64,000 nucleotides of DNA from Trileptium ribeirensis. Lineage: Eukaryota > Nematoda > Enoplea > Enoplida > Thoracostomopsidae. The position numbers and the translations under genes are program-made. Shown in pieces: positions 45,691 through 55,303 of the stretch. Every line of letters starts with the position of its first letter. The first letter of the stretch is position 1. The notes below the pieces were generated by a model. The model did not search any database and was not told where the DNA came from. It saw nothing but the letters and a program-made list of their open reading frames with translations. The stretch is taken from contig JASANE010028610.1 of assembly GCA_030248225.1 (NCBI GenBank), forward strand, positions 1 through 64,000, written 5' to 3'.

Positions 45691-47200
45691 TTAGAACTGC
45701 CGCATCCATCTCACCTGTGCACGACCTCTGGGGCGAGACCACGTTGTCCGTATGGTGGCTTGGATCTGGCAAAGAGACCTCAGGCCGCTTAATACCGATC
45801 TTGCTTTGGCTATCCGGCGATCAATTTTATTCTCGGTAGCACCTGTGCCGATGACCGTGTTGCTTAGATAGCAAAATTTTGCCACACTCTGCAGCGTCGC
45901 ACCGTTGATAGAGATCTCCGTTTTATAGTCGATGCAGCATGACATGCCCTTTATCTTTGCACTGCTGATGAGCAAGCCTATTCGTTTGCTGTCGCTGTTT
46001 ATTCGGTCCCTCATTAATGCATGAGTAAACTTAAGCTGCGCCCCTTACCATCCTCTTTTGTCAAAAACAATTGCCATTCAATTGTTAACTGAACACGTTT
46101 CATTTTTGCATTCAAGAACAGAAACTAGTCCGTTTCATATTTCATACATTATAATTTGAAAATCTTTGCGAACACAATGGTGTTAAAGTGCAGGGGCCGA
46201 ATTGCACTCGATAATGGCGTTATGGAACTGAAAAATGTCGAAATCGGATACGGCTATTGAAATCCGAGTTTTGTTCTGTAACAACGTTTTGTGTCGTTGG
46301 GGGCGCACCTTAAGTTTACTCTTGCATAACTGCATTTGTTTATAACTGTTTGCGACTAGAGTGATACCGTCTGCGTAGTCGGCGTCGGTAAATCGCGCTC
46401 CTGATTTGTGATATACACCGCCATCATCTGGTTTGAGCCCCGTTCGAATTACACAGTCCACTATGAAATTTAGCAGGGTGGGCGAAAGGATTGAGCACTG
46501 CCGAACATACGCACGTCAGATAGCTCCGATGTATGGTTGCCCGCGCGTATTGTGAGAAAGGCGGCTCTAATAGAATCTTGTTAATTCTGACGAGTTTTTG
46601 AAGAACACCATCCGTTTCCGTAATCTTGTAGAGTAATGATTAGCTACATCGGGTCTCGGAATCATGCAATGTTTCAAGGAGAAGGCAAACTATCTGATCT
46701 ACAGTACTTTGTCGGACAAGTTGGAATCCGTATTGCTTCTCCCGGGTGTATCCCTCGCGATGCTGTTCTGACCGTTTCGCTATTATGGCCTCCATGGTTT
46801 TGAAGGCAATATTTAGGAGCGAGATGTCTCTATAGTTTGAGCAGCGAGATTTATCGCTCTTCTCATGGAAAGGTACTAGCATAGCATAGCAGTGCACCAG
46901 TAGTTCCGAATCGTTTCATGGACCCATATGTTTTTTTCAGCAGTTTTCTAAATAAAGCGACATGTCGGTCTTAAGAACCGTGTAGCATTCAGGGGCCAGA
47001 GCATCCTCTCCGGCAAGCGTGCCCTGTTTCGAAAGCTTTTGACAGCCCTACTGATCTCCTCGAATGTGGGAGGAAGTTTGCAGATCGAAGTGCTCCTGCC
47101 GCGCCTGAGCAGCGTCGATTTCGATGTCAAAGGCAGACCAGATGCATCGCATATCATGCCCGTTGCTCATTATCACGAATCTGCGAAATAGCTTTTAACA
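45690..47200 (-). pseudogene. Degenerate non-LTR retrotransposon (RT)
   Basis: Minus-strand fragments in several frames hold RT pieces. FEEISRAVKSFRNR lies near 47080. NYRDISLLNIAFKTMEAII and YTREKQYGFQLVRQSTVDQI lie at 46640-46840. DADYADGITLVA lies near 46370, where the active-site box is YADG, not YADD. AKFCYLSNTVIGTGATE and DRRIAKARSVLSGLR lie at 45780-45900. Stops and frameshifts separate them, so it is dead. It resembles endonuclease/RT LINEs common in animals; I do not assign the clade. Confidence 0.8.
46018..46326. mobile_element. 309-bp MITE with TAA duplication, inside the LINE
   Basis: Left end TGCATGAGTAAACTTAAG and right end CTTAAGTTTACTCTTGCA are inverted repeats. TAA flanks both sides (46015-46017 and 46327-46329). 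The LINE reading frame is interrupted exactly here (KQMQL on one side, MRDRIN on the other) and becomes continuous if the insert plus one TAA is ignored. It is related to the element at 34923-36000. Confidence 0.85.
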
Positions 47201-48869
47201 TATCCAGGCGCGGACCCAGACGATCCACGTTCAATCCGTCGCTGCGGTAAAAGTTTGTTTAACATTATACGAGATGCACATTAATTCATGCGGAAAAGTT
47301 GTAATTTGTGCTTACCGGTCGTCTAAACGAGTGCTTGACTTGTCTAAGAATTTCTAACCCTGTTCGCGAGTATATGCTCAACCTAACCTAACAATAAGCA
47401 CCGTAGTAGCTAATTAGATCCATCGGATCCTTTGAGATTTTTATGATGTTCATCTTAGGTATCTCGGTTTTCTTCGAAGTTTTTTTGTAAAAGTGATAGT
47501 AATTAATGTTATAAAACGGATATTAGAGGTTTGGTCAGGCATGTGAATTCTCGTGTTACCGAAATACGCTACTTTACTGATTTCGATCATGACCTAGGCA
47601 TATAACTAAAATTGCGTATATAGGTATTTTCTAAAATTATTCGCAGTATCAGTTTATAAAATTTTATATTAAAGTGGTTTTTGTTCAGCGGCAGTTTATT
47701 GTGATACACATGACTTGTATACGCGATTGTGGCGCTATTAACTAAATAAAGTATCTATAAAAATAATTTCGTGTACATTTTGTGGATATAAAATTTTCAT
47801 CGCGTCACATAAAATGGAGCAGTGGTCTAAGTGACATAGTTTTATAAATTACCCAGTCTTTTTACCTATGCTTATTATTTTCTTTATTTTGCAGTAAACG
47901 AACTTTAAGAATGGAGTGTTTACTTTATTTGTTAATGTTCTCTTTAACAAGAAAATAGTAAACGTATTAGAAATCTTTAAGTACCGATCTGGGTTTCGAA
48001 TCTGGTTATTACTCACTTGTGATACACAGGCTATGCCTGAAGAACTGGTCAGTAAATGTTAAATTTCAGTATTTATATTGGAAGGCTGCATTAATCAACG
48101 AATAAGATATGAAAAAAGAAATCGGGTTTACTTGATCACGTCTAGCGCCACCTGTCGCAAACTGAAATGCTCCCAATCTTGTACATTAGTAAAGCCACCT
48201 GCCATGCTCTGTTGACACTATGTGCAAAACTTTGTTAGAGCACAAAATAGTAATTGCAGTAACTAATTCCAAATTTAAAAAGTTTCGTTCGCGAAGCACA
48301 ACGACTGAGGAATTTCTGCTAGCTAACACAATGCACTTATATGCTGTTTGGCCACAATTTCGTTTCACAACGCGCAACGTATCAACTCGCATTCCGCTTT
48401 TTGCGTTTAGCCAGAACATGTTTTATTAATGAAAGTACGTGTAGTTTGCAAATGTTAAATGTGGTGTGTACTTTTGAAACACTAAACGGGAATATTTTCG
48501 TTCTGTAACAAAATAAAAATGTTCTACGTTTTGTGATGTTTTGACAGATGGTTGGTACACAGAACAAGCGATCGTCAACCGCCAGTGACATTGCCATTTT
48601 TATACAAATACAAATTGAAATACAAATTGTGGTTCAGCGAAAACATTTTTGGACGAATTTTACAGCAGGCCTGGAGCAAAAGAACATTTCACTGTAACAT
48701 AATTTTCACTATATATACACATTTCACTGTGTTTTGGAATTTATTGTTCGGTTCCTTAACGTTATTTGCGAAGCGTCAACAATAGCTGGCGTTTATATAA
48801 TTTTGCAGTATATAGCGAATTCAGTTTGTACTGTACAGCGCCTTTTAAATTGAATTCGAGTGTTCGCTC
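47200..48869. other. Intergenic, nothing recognised
   Basis: AT-rich sequence with only short ORFs lacking known motifs. Confidence 0.4.
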
Positions 48870-49715
48870 GCGGTGGAACGAGAATTTTCAATTGTCTCTG
48901 GAAGGGGGGTTGAGGAGGTCCTGTCTGTCGCACCTGGATCTCGATAACGGTTGGGCGGATTTTGATGCAACATAGCTCATTCGAACCGCAATGGTCGATT
49001 TAGGTGTACTGACGGAGCCTGATTTTTTTCTTCCCGTGGGCAAAGTTATGGGGGCAAAATGACGTCATTTTCGCCCATTTTTCAGGCACCACCTCCAGTT
49101 TTTTTCGACTTTTCTCAATAAGTAAACGAGGTATCCGCAAACTAATAGGCCTATTCCATGCAGCTTTACCGGGGCTTTCCAATGATATATAAAAAGTTTT
49201 TCAACTGCTTCTCAATCTGGAGTCTATAAGCTTATAGTTGGCGCCAAATTTCATATTTGGTGAAAAGTGGGAAATGCTCCTAAATGTGTGCTTATTGTTG
49301 GTTTTAGTGTCGGATATGGTGTTTTCTGGGCCAACAAGCTGATTGCGAGTGTCAAAAGTATTGTGTGGCAAATATTTTTCACACTTCTGCTTCATACTTG
49401 GTATTAAAAACGAGATTTTTCTCAAGTGTCGGTTTGAATTCTTTAACGTTCTTTTCACGGTCAATTTAGGGTTTTATTGAATTATTAAATTGTTAGTTCA
49501 TTGTTTTTGTACTGGTTGTATGATGTTTTGTCTGCTGCATACGTTGGCTATCAAAAGAGAAGGGCGTAACTATGACTCATCACTCACGGTTTATATAATG
49601 CTGCACCTGCGTACTGTGTGTAGGCTTTGTTTGTGTGTGCTTTCTACAACAGACTTCGGGGGATTGCTCTCACCACTCGAATTCTGGCAATTCTCGCAAG
49701 CGAGCTTCACTAGTA
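48870..49715. repeat. Dispersed repeat of about 850-900 bp, copy 2
   Basis: Direct-orientation match to 19429-20330, including 'ggatctcgataacggttggg', the TGACGTCA palindrome near 49060 and the 'ctcgcaagcgagcttcacta' end. Confidence 0.75.
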
Positions 49716-50404
49716 TAAATTGCGCGTTGTCGAACACATGTAGGTATTAAAGATTGACTTAAATTTCACCAGGAGATTAATATAGCTGAAAAAATTGACG
49801 TCTGGTTCTTGAACTGTGTGGGCATGTATTAGCACTCTTAATGTGAGTTGGTTGCTTGTTAATTAGGGCGTTCTTCACGGTTTTTATTGTTTCTCATTTT
49901 CACATCTTTTCATTTAAATTACTTAATATCAGGGATGGGCATCGGAAAACACCAACGGAAGAAATGACTATAGAAAATTCGCTTTTTCTTCCCCCCCCCC
50001 CGGAAAACTCAGGATTTTGGAGTCGAAAATAGTTGGAAAACCGTTATGCAACAAAATTTACGGCCGTGAGCATTATTTACACCCGTTTAAACAGCCTTTA
50101 CATTTTATGCGTATGATTTATATGGTAGAAATGGTATAACTATATCTTCCAAGCATCGACTAAATTTATAATCTTAGAATAAGTATAGGTTGCATTCTCC
50201 ACCGTATCAAAAACTTTTGCCCGATGGTAAATTTAAATTAAATAGGCGCGGTACTGAATAGAACCATGGGACTTGTAATGTTCATATAAAAGCGGTAAGC
50301 TTGGCGGACACAGGCCAGGCACACATGACGACAGGAGGATATGTGGCGGGGGTTGTTTACCCATAGAGTCAGCTCCCTAAAAATAAATACGGCCTTTATT
50401 TCAG
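49716..50404. other. Intergenic or intron, nothing recognised
   Basis: Includes a C run at 49988-49999. No coding signal. Confidence 0.4.
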
Positions 50405-50601
50405 TAGCCGATGGTAATATACTGACAGACCTCAATATTAACCAACCAGAAAGTTTATATTTACGGTCCAATTACGGTCCATTGGCATTTAACAACAGAA
50501 TTCCACCTCAGGTTCTCTCTCCACCGGCACGAGCTTTATATCAATATTTAATAGATGAAGACGTGAGAGATGCTTTGCAGTATATACTAGCAGCGTTTTA
50601 A
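50405..50601 (+). CDS. Candidate terminal exon of an unidentified gene
   Basis: A good acceptor (CTTTATTTCAG) precedes 65 codons and a TAA. The reading is ADGNILTDLNINQPESLYLR, then SNYGPLAFNNRIPPQVL and ARALYQYLIDEDVRDALQYI, then LAAF. Its composition is protein-like (many Leu, Asn, Pro and charged residues, no low complexity), unlike the AT-rich surroundings. I do not recognise the family and see no partner exon. The plus-strand genes it could belong to are unclear; it could also be a remnant of a mobile element. Confidence 0.35.
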
Positions 50602-51717
50602 TATATTGCGCAAATACCAAGCTGGAAAATATGAATTTGCTGTTGCCTATGAAGTTCTTTCGCAATTAATTCGAACCAAATAGTTATAAGTACTCCTCCT
50701 CCTATCGATATAACCACTGATTTTGACATAACCCTGCCCCTAGGAAATATTCAAGCGCCGCTGCACTTTGCGGTTGCAAATTCTATGTGACAACGTTGCT
50801 GTTTTCGACCTTTTTCAACAATTAAAGCATTAATAATCAACAAGATTCCAGTTCGCATAAAACTGTGTTTCCTGCTATTTTTCCCCGAACAGTAAAGCTT
50901 AGACTTTTTTCCGGAAAAACGGTTTTTTCCGCTCCGACTATTTTTCAGGCAAAAGCCAACCCTGCTAAATATATAAGCTGTGGTTAGCGCTTTTGCGCTG
51001 TATAGATATATATACATGTACAGGCTTCTTAGGCAGCATTGATAGGGCATATATATGTTTAGAAATCAACTAACACTATTCTGTCGAAATTATAGTCTAT
51101 GCTGGACCTTTGTGTGTCGCAGTCCTCCCGTACATAAGTGTGGAAATTATGATAAGCAAAGGACGTGGTGGACAAATGATTGCAATACAATATTGGCTAA
51201 CGACCTAGCTGAAGGTTCGAAACTCATTGTTTATCAACAGGAATAAATACTGTAAATAAAGCGCACTGCGTTACGCAGAGGTAACACGTGGCCACTTATT
51301 TGTTTTAGTATTCAACCAAAGTAGTTACCGCTGTATTATCAGTGCAAGGTAAAGTTTACCGTTGTATTTTATATCATTAATCAAACTGTTGGCCAGGCAA
51401 CCCTGAAGGGCCAAAGTGTACTGCATACCATGCCGTTCTCGATATACTAAGCCTTAATCTAAGCGTAGGTCCTTATATGACCAGTAATCCTAAGTCGGGG
51501 GCTTCTGCCCGCCGAACGCCTCGCTTTAAACTGCTCTTTTTCTAACGATATAAAATGTTTCCACTCAAGATTACCTGGGCCAAACTGTCAGTGTCTAAAT
51601 ATATATACGGTGAAATTGCAAAAACTCAACGTAACTACCGAGGTGAAACAGAATCGCATAGGCTAAGAACAGTCTCGACATTTCGATCAATATTATAGCA
51701 CTGCCGTTTTGGAATTA
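50602..51717. other. Intergenic, with one small palindromic repeat
   Basis: Contains one copy of the 'aaccctgaaggg...gtcgggggct' repeat at about 51390-51585. Confidence 0.4.
51390..51585. repeat. Small inverted-end repeat, copy 1 of 3
   Basis: Shares 'caaccctgaagggc', 'ccatgcc.ttctcgatatactaagcc' and 'cctaagtcgggggct' with the loop of the foldback element (60370-60575) and with 62945-63135. Ends GGCCAGGCAAC and ACCTGGGCC look inverted. Confidence 0.65.
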
Positions 51718-51960
51718 TCAGTAGGCTTGTAACAAATATTCGATGCGTCGCAGTGCTGGTTCAGCGGCTGGCAGTGTTTCTCGAAGCGATTCCGTAATAC
51801 TTTTCAAATCCATTTGTCGTTTTCGTTCGCGTACCAATCCAATTTCAAGATCTTTGTCAGACAGGGCACCGCTTGTTCGTCCACTTGATTTCTCATCAAA
51901 GTTCGAAGGTGATTTTGATGTTTTATGTTTTTCTCCCAGAGCATTCAACAGATTTTGATT
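51718..51960 (-). CDS. Last exon of an unidentified coiled-coil protein
   Basis: On the minus strand an acceptor TTTCAG precedes 80 codons and TGA. The exon starts NQNLLNALGEKHKTSKSPS. A Ser/Lys/Asp-rich linker is followed by LEIGLVRERKRQMDLKSITE and SLRETLPAAEPALRRIEYLL, an alpha-helical heptad-like end. Phase 0 entry agrees with the exon at 55145-55303, which is also minus and coiled-coil. I do not recognise the family; a cytoskeletal, ciliary or centrosomal role would be a guess. Confidence 0.6.
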   Translation of the reverse strand, partial: NQNLLNALGEKHKTSKSPSNFDEKSSGRTSGALSDKDLEIGLVRERKRQMDLKSITESLRETLPAAEPALRRIEYLLQAY

Positions 51961-53092
51961 CTGAAATTTGTGACAGTTATAATCCGTCGGTCTATTGCTA
52001 GAAACAGCACATTTTGGCTAGTTAGTTGATTTTATAAATTTGGAGATTGTCTTGGAAGGATGGAAGCACAGTTATAGTTGGGTGTCCTACAAGCATTTCC
52101 TAAATCATAATTCTCCCTTTTTTGGAAGTACGCTAAAATAAAATTAGTATCTCTAGTCCATTCATAATTATACTCTTAGCCATCGTGCATATTTGAAGTA
52201 TATATTTTACAGAGATGTGTTGCAGGGAATTTTAACACAAATTTTATTAAAATGTGTATTTCGCTTTTCTATGTTCCATGAAAAGCAGGTAAATTTATCG
52301 AAATTGATAAGTGAATTGGGGTGGTATTGTAGAAAATGTATTAAATTGAAAAGACAACAATAGAAACAATGGCCGATTGTTTCATAAAATTTACTTATAT
52401 ATACGCCGACTAGTCAACGTATAATATCTGTCATGCCTTTCATATTGTAAATGATAACCTTCGAAGTATTTTTGCTCCATCGAAGCGTGTCTATTTCATG
52501 CTTCCATGAAAAGCAGGTAAATTTATCGAAATTGATAAGTGAATTGGGGTGGGAGTAGGTATTGTAGGAAATGTATTAAATTGAAAAGATACCAATAGAA
52601 ACAATGGCCGATTGTTTCATAAAATTTACTTATATATACGCCGACTAGTCAACGTATAATATCTGTCATGCCTTTCATATTGTAAATGATAACCTTCGAA
52701 GTATTTTTGCTCCATCGAAGCGTGTCTATTTCATGCTTCCATGAAAAGCAGGTAAATTTATCGAAATTGATAAGTGAATTGGGGTGGGAGTAGGTATTGT
52801 AGGAAATGTATTAAATTGAAAAGATACCAATAGAAACAATGGCCGATTGTTTCATAAAATTTACTTATATATAAGCCGACTCGTCAACGTATAAGATCTG
52901 TCCTGCCTTTCATATTGTAAATGATAACCTTCGAAGTATTTTTGCTCCATCGAAGCGTGTCTATTTCATGCTTCCATGAAAAGCAGGTAAATTTATCGAA
53001 ATTGATAAGTGAATTGGGGTGGGAGTAGGTATTGTAGGAAATGTATTAAATTGAAAAGATACCAATAGAAACAATGGCCGATTGTTTCATAA

Positions 53093-53100
53093 AATTTACT
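53093..53100. repeat. Left target-site duplication of Merlin
   Basis: AATTTACT, identical to 54923-54930. The uninterrupted satellite units have one copy (aaaatttacttatatat), which shows the empty site. Confidence 0.95.
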
Positions 53101-53413
53101 GGCATAAGTCTAATATCGGGGCCCAAGAAATGAAAAAAATTTTTTGCTCCGATTTGCCTAAAATTTTGCATACGGGGGTTTTCCAGTATGGGGAATTCAT
53201 TTTTGACACTTTTAGCGAAAAAAAATTTTTTGACCAAAAAAATTTTTTTTGACCCAAAAAATTTTGAAAAAAATTTTTTTTGCCGAAATTCACCCAAAAC
53301 CATTTTTTGATGCCAACAGAAAAATCAACATATTCAACTTACTTTTTGGATTTGATGCAGTGCAGCTTGGTGAGCGCAACTAAGCAGCATCTCTTAAATT
53401 TCGTCGAGAGTCT
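53101..53413. repeat. Left TIR of Merlin
   Basis: Inverted match of 54604-54922. It includes runs of A and T that can form sub-hairpins (53210-53285) and ends at 'aaatttcgtcgagagtc'. Confidence 0.9.
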
Positions 53414-53564
53414 TTATTTTTTCTCACGCTTGCTATCTGGCTTTGTAATTGTTGCCTCGTCTTCTCACATTTTCGTTTACTTTTTCTCACGCTAGCTAAT
53501 TTTGTAACACTTTCATCGTTTACCGCCTGCTTAGTTTTTGTTTGGATCCGAATGCTTTTTGGAA

Positions 53565-54445
53565 ATGGATGTTTTTGAGATAACAGAACAGCTAAGGGAC
53601 GAACGAGCTGCCGTTGCATTTTTGCAGCGGCATAACATCATACACACTCAAGTAGAGTGTCCGGTTTGTGCACGTGAAATGACCATGACACGGGATGCCT
53701 GTGTGGCTGGTTTCAAGTGGCGTTGCCCCCCAAAAGCATGCCAAGCAAAGTATTTTGACCAACAGTTACTTCGCAACCACCAGATTGCCGCCAAAGAAGG
53801 TCGTCATGCTGATCTACTTCTGGGCCGCGGAGGTCAAATACAAGCAGATTGAATTCCTCGTAAACGTGGCGCACAATACGGTTATTGATTACATGCAGTA
53901 CCTCCGTGATATCTGTAGCTGGAAGCTTTTGCAAGATCCAGTTCGCCTTGGCGGTCCCGGGGCTGTCTGCCAAATAGACGAGAGCGTCATGGTCAAACGG
54001 AAATACAACCGCGGCAGACTGCGGCGTGAACGATGGGTCTTCGGCATATATGATGTCCTTGTAAAGGAGGGCTATTTGTGCTTTTGTCGACGACCGTTCT
54101 GCAGCAACCCTGCTACCGATTGTCCAACGAGTCATCGCGCCGGGCTCTACGGTGCACTCAGATGAGTGGCGCGCTTATAATGGTCTCAACGGTTTGGGGT
54201 ACTTCCACGAAACCGTTAACCATTCGCACCACTTTGTTGATCCGCTTACGGGGCCGCATACCAACCATGTTGAATGCATGTGGCGGAACGCAAAACAGAA
54301 ATTCAAAGCAATGTACGGCACAACTGACGCGATGGTCCCCAGCCACTTGGATGAATTCATGTGGCGCCAACGCTACGGTCAAACATTTCAACTTGCATTC
54401 CTCAACATGCTGCGTCATATTGCAGAGAGGAATCCCTGCAATTAG
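53565..54445 (+). pseudogene. Merlin transposase (ISXO2/IS1595-like DDE), two frameshifts
   Basis: The ATG at 53565 starts MDVFEITEQLRDERAAVAFL. A zinc ribbon follows (CPVC, then CPPKAC). Near 53745-53760 the frame shifts, and the match continues with LIYFWAAE. VCQIDESVMVKRKYNRGR carries the first catalytic Asp, and RWVFGIYDV follows. Near 54080, in a T run (TGCTTTTGTC), it shifts again. The last frame gives VHSDEWRAYNG (second Asp) and HTNHVECMWR (catalytic Glu) and stops at 54445. The enzyme would cut and paste the element through its TIRs. All three acidic residues survive. Confidence 0.9.
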
Positions 54446-54603
54446 CTAAGACAGCCAGCAACGCAGCGCCCAGTGGGTGGTAGGACGGGGTATGGGGCGG
54501 AAACTCCGCCAAGCAAAGATTTGCTTGACTGTCCCCAAGCCAGCAAAAGGAGGAGGGACGCCCGAATTCCAGCTCTATGTTCGCAAAGTGTATTATGAAG
54601 AAG

Positions 54604-54922
54604 GACTCTCGACGAAATTTAAGAGATGCTGCTTAGTTGCGCTTCACCAAGCTGCACTGCGTGAAGTCCAAAAAGTAAGTTGAATATGTTGATTTTTCTT
54701 GTTGGCATCAAAAAATGGTTTTGGGTGAATTTCGGCAAAAAAAATTTTTTTTCAAAATTTTTTTGGGTCAAAAAAAATTTTTTTTTGGTCAAAAAATTTT
54801 TTTTTCGCTAAAAGTGTCAAAAATGAATTCCCCATACTGGAAAACCCCCGTATGCAAAATTTTAGGCAAATCGGAGCAAAAAATTTTTTTCATTTATTGG
54901 GCCCCGATATTAGACTTATGCC
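54604..54922. repeat. Right TIR of Merlin
   Basis: Inverted partner of the left TIR, slightly longer because of small indels. Confidence 0.9.
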
Positions 54923-54930
54923 AATTTACT
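54923..54930. repeat. Right target-site duplication of Merlin
   Basis: AATTTACT, same as 53093-53100. Confidence 0.95.
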
Positions 54931-55144
54931 TATATATACGCCGACTAGTCAACGTATAATATCTGTCATACCTTTCATATTGTAAATGATGTCCTTCGAA
55001 GTATTTTTGCACCATCGAAGCATGTGTATTTATTAGAATTTGTTAGGTATATTTATTCGCTTTCGTGGAATCAATAATTCAAAGCATATAGCGACCACCT
55101 ATATAGGACTGGACACTATACATAAATATAAAGATAAAATTTAC

Positions 55145-55303
55145 CATAAACTTCTGAGCTTCAAGTTCCAATATGTTTCGATCTAGATCATCATCTTGTT
55201 GATTTATATCCCAAAGTTCCATCCTGTTATCTTCAAGAGAAGCTTGTAGTTCATTAAGCTGATTTCTAGCTTGCTCAATTTCCAAGTCACTTGACATAAG
55301 ATC
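55145..55303 (-). CDS. Internal exon of an unidentified coiled-coil protein
   Basis: On the minus strand, acceptor TTATAG, donor GTAAAT; 53 codons, phase 0 at both ends. Reads DLMSSDLEIEQARNQLNELQ, then ASLEDNRMELWDINQQDDDL and DRNILELEAQKFM. Hydrophobic residues fall at heptad spacing, with no Pro or Gly, typical of a long coiled coil. It probably precedes the exon at 51718-51960. Upstream exons were not found between 55304 and the right window edge. Confidence 0.62.

Larger units (their letters stand above)
53101..54922 (+). mobile_element. Merlin-type DNA transposon, complete ends, defective transposase
   Basis: 1822 bp with long inverted ends starting GGCATAAGTCTAATATCGGG. In the first 118 bases the two ends differ at one place. 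The inverted match continues to about 53413 on the left and from about 54604 on the right, so each is about 313-319 bp. Eight-base duplications (AATTTACT) and an ISXO2/IS1016-type DDE transposase define the Merlin superfamily. The near-identity of the ends suggests recent insertion, while two frameshifts in the gene mean it would need a helper. Confidence 0.95.
52276..55030. repeat. 235-bp satellite, 4 copies, interrupted by Merlin
   Basis: Units start at 'ccatgaaaagcaggtaaat' at 52276, 52504, 52739 and 52974. The first lacks the 7 bases 'gagtagg' found in the others. Copies 2-4 are nearly identical. The fourth copy stops at 53100, resumes after the Merlin insertion at 54931 and runs to about 55030. 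Confidence 0.93.
51961..55144. other. Intron of the minus-strand gene
   Basis: Minus-strand donor GTAAAT just below 55145 and acceptor CAG just above 51960. It contains the 235-bp satellite and the Merlin element. Further small exons in it cannot be excluded. Confidence 0.5.

Noticed and set aside
52276..53100. CRISPR-like regular repeats
   Set aside because: Units of 235 bp are contiguous without spacers, in a eukaryotic intron; it is a satellite.
54477..54683. A 68-codon ORF after the Merlin transposase as a second gene
   Set aside because: Its second half is inside the right TIR and the first half shows no domain; probably chance.
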